Shown piece after piece: positions 63,221 to 64,000 of a DNA stretch of 64,000 nt; the first letter of the stretch is position 1; every line of letters begins with the position of its first letter. The position numbers and the translations under genes were made by a program. Below the pieces are notes generated by a model. It was not told the origin of the DNA, ran no database searches, and saw only the letters and a program-made list of their open reading frames with translations. The DNA comes from Vespula vulgaris (taxonomy: Eukaryota > Arthropoda > Insecta > Hymenoptera > Vespidae), in NCBI RefSeq assembly GCF_905475345.1, contig NC_066610.1:593501-657500 (forward strand). The letters are read 5' to 3'.

Positions 63221-63462
63221 ATTGATTTGGAGAAGTAGAAATGACGGAAGTACCGATAAAAGAGTGCAAACAAGAAATAGCCTTTGAGAACATGAACAAT
63301 CTCATACTCATTCAGAAATTTTACTATGGTGAAAGTATATTCATGATCAAATGAACAGGATTTATCGGAAAATTCTTGATCGAGAAATCATTGAGAACAG
63401 ATCCTGATACGAACTGCTTTTATTTTTTGATACGTCCAAAAGAAATTAACACAGTGAACTGA
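63221..63462 (+). pseudogene. Fatty acyl-CoA reductase, N-terminal exon with internal stop
   Basis: An acceptor-like TTTATGTTTACAG ends at 63220. An ATG at 63241 opens a frame reading MTEVPIKECKQEIAF, then QKFYYGESIFMIK, then a TGA at 63352-63354. The same frame continues TGFIGKFLIEKSL, DPDTN, FLIRPKE and ends at TGA 63460-63462. This matches the start of the NAD-binding domain of insect fatty acyl-CoA reductases (FYxGxSIFITGGTGFxGKxLIEKLLR...PD...IYxLIRPK). The stop replaces one Gly of the TGGTG nucleotide-binding motif, so the copy cannot be functional unless the stop is a sequencing error. No later reductase exon is found before the window ends. Functional members reduce fatty acyl-CoA to alcohols for waxes and pheromones. 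Confidence 0.85.
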
Positions 63463-64000
63463 TTCAAAATTTAGTGAGTTGTTTACTTGTGATTCAATTA
63501 TTATTTTTATATTCTTATTTCATCCTGATTCAATGTAGAGGTTTTCTATTTTCTTATAACATATATTTCTTTGATAGATAGTAAAAAAGAATAACTCAAA
63601 TTTAGTATCATTAATTTTATAGAAAAGCACTTATAATATTTGGAATGTAATGTTAACCAGACTTTATATTGTGTTATAAAAATTCATAACATATATCTTG
63701 TCTCATAGAACTTAAAAAATATGTCATACTGATTTCAAAACATTGTTCTTTTTTTTAAATAACATTATTTTTACCTAAATTTTCAGCTTGACTTGGCTTT
63801 ATTTCATCAAAAATGTCCGTCTAATATAGCCGAAATTTGCAAACTGTCGAGACGGAAGATGCGAACTTCGATTTTAGTTTCGTACGTATTTACACGAGTA
63901 TCTATAAGTAATTTTTTTTTTCAAACGAACCTTCTCTAATGCGATTAAGCTTCCAACTAAAACAAAAATGAAATGAAAGAAAAAAGTAAATATGAAAAAG
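63463..64000. other. AT-rich end of window
   Basis: No further reductase exon or other gene is recognised on either strand. A slightly more GC-rich patch is at about 63830-63900. Confidence 0.5.

Overview
This window looks like AT-rich nuclear DNA of an insect, most probably an aculeate hymenopteran (bee, wasp or ant; genus not determinable). The reasons are short exons in very AT-rich introns and intergenic DNA, many TA and TG microsatellites, and a tandem array of insect odorant receptor genes (7tm_6 family). No tRNA, rRNA, CRISPR or prokaryotic operon is seen.

All receptor genes lie on the minus strand, so the 5' ends are at the higher coordinates. From left to right: the start of a gene running off the left edge (copy 0, first exon at 1497-1514); copy 1 (4101-9045); copy 2, a pseudogene (10851-13619); copies 3 (16165-21930), 4 (23572-28930), 5 (30706-36515), 6 (38276-43645), 7 (45207-49264) and 8 (50895-56815); and a heavily decayed ninth copy (about 59870-61062). 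Each of the seven intact genes can be assembled from seven coding exons of 18, 448, 286, 100, 111, 156 and 51 nt, with compatible splice phases. Each predicts 389 residues with no indels between copies. The 18-nt first exon (M-E-G-T-R-E or a variant) sits 1-2.3 kb upstream of the rest of the gene, inside a conserved leader/promoter block repeated once per gene.

The copies are mosaics. Exon 2 type, intron 2 length class and exon 4 type occur in incompatible combinations, and several near-identical tracts between non-adjacent copies point to gene conversion or unequal exchange. Copy 2 has lost its leader, first exon and last exon, carries frameshifts and a lost splice acceptor, and holds a solo-LTR-like insertion.

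About 0.85-0.93 kb of unrecognised sequence is present as two diverged copies in inverted orientation about 55.5 kb apart (2175-3105 and 58655-59498). Right of the array are a CCAAT/TATA promoter-like cluster (about 61200-61380), a small unrecognised open frame (62183-62332), and a fatty acyl-CoA reductase exon broken by an in-frame stop (63221-63462, plus strand).

Functionally, the genes would encode ligand-binding subunits that pair with the co-receptor Orco in antennal sensory neurons. That is known family biology; no ligand can be read from this sequence.
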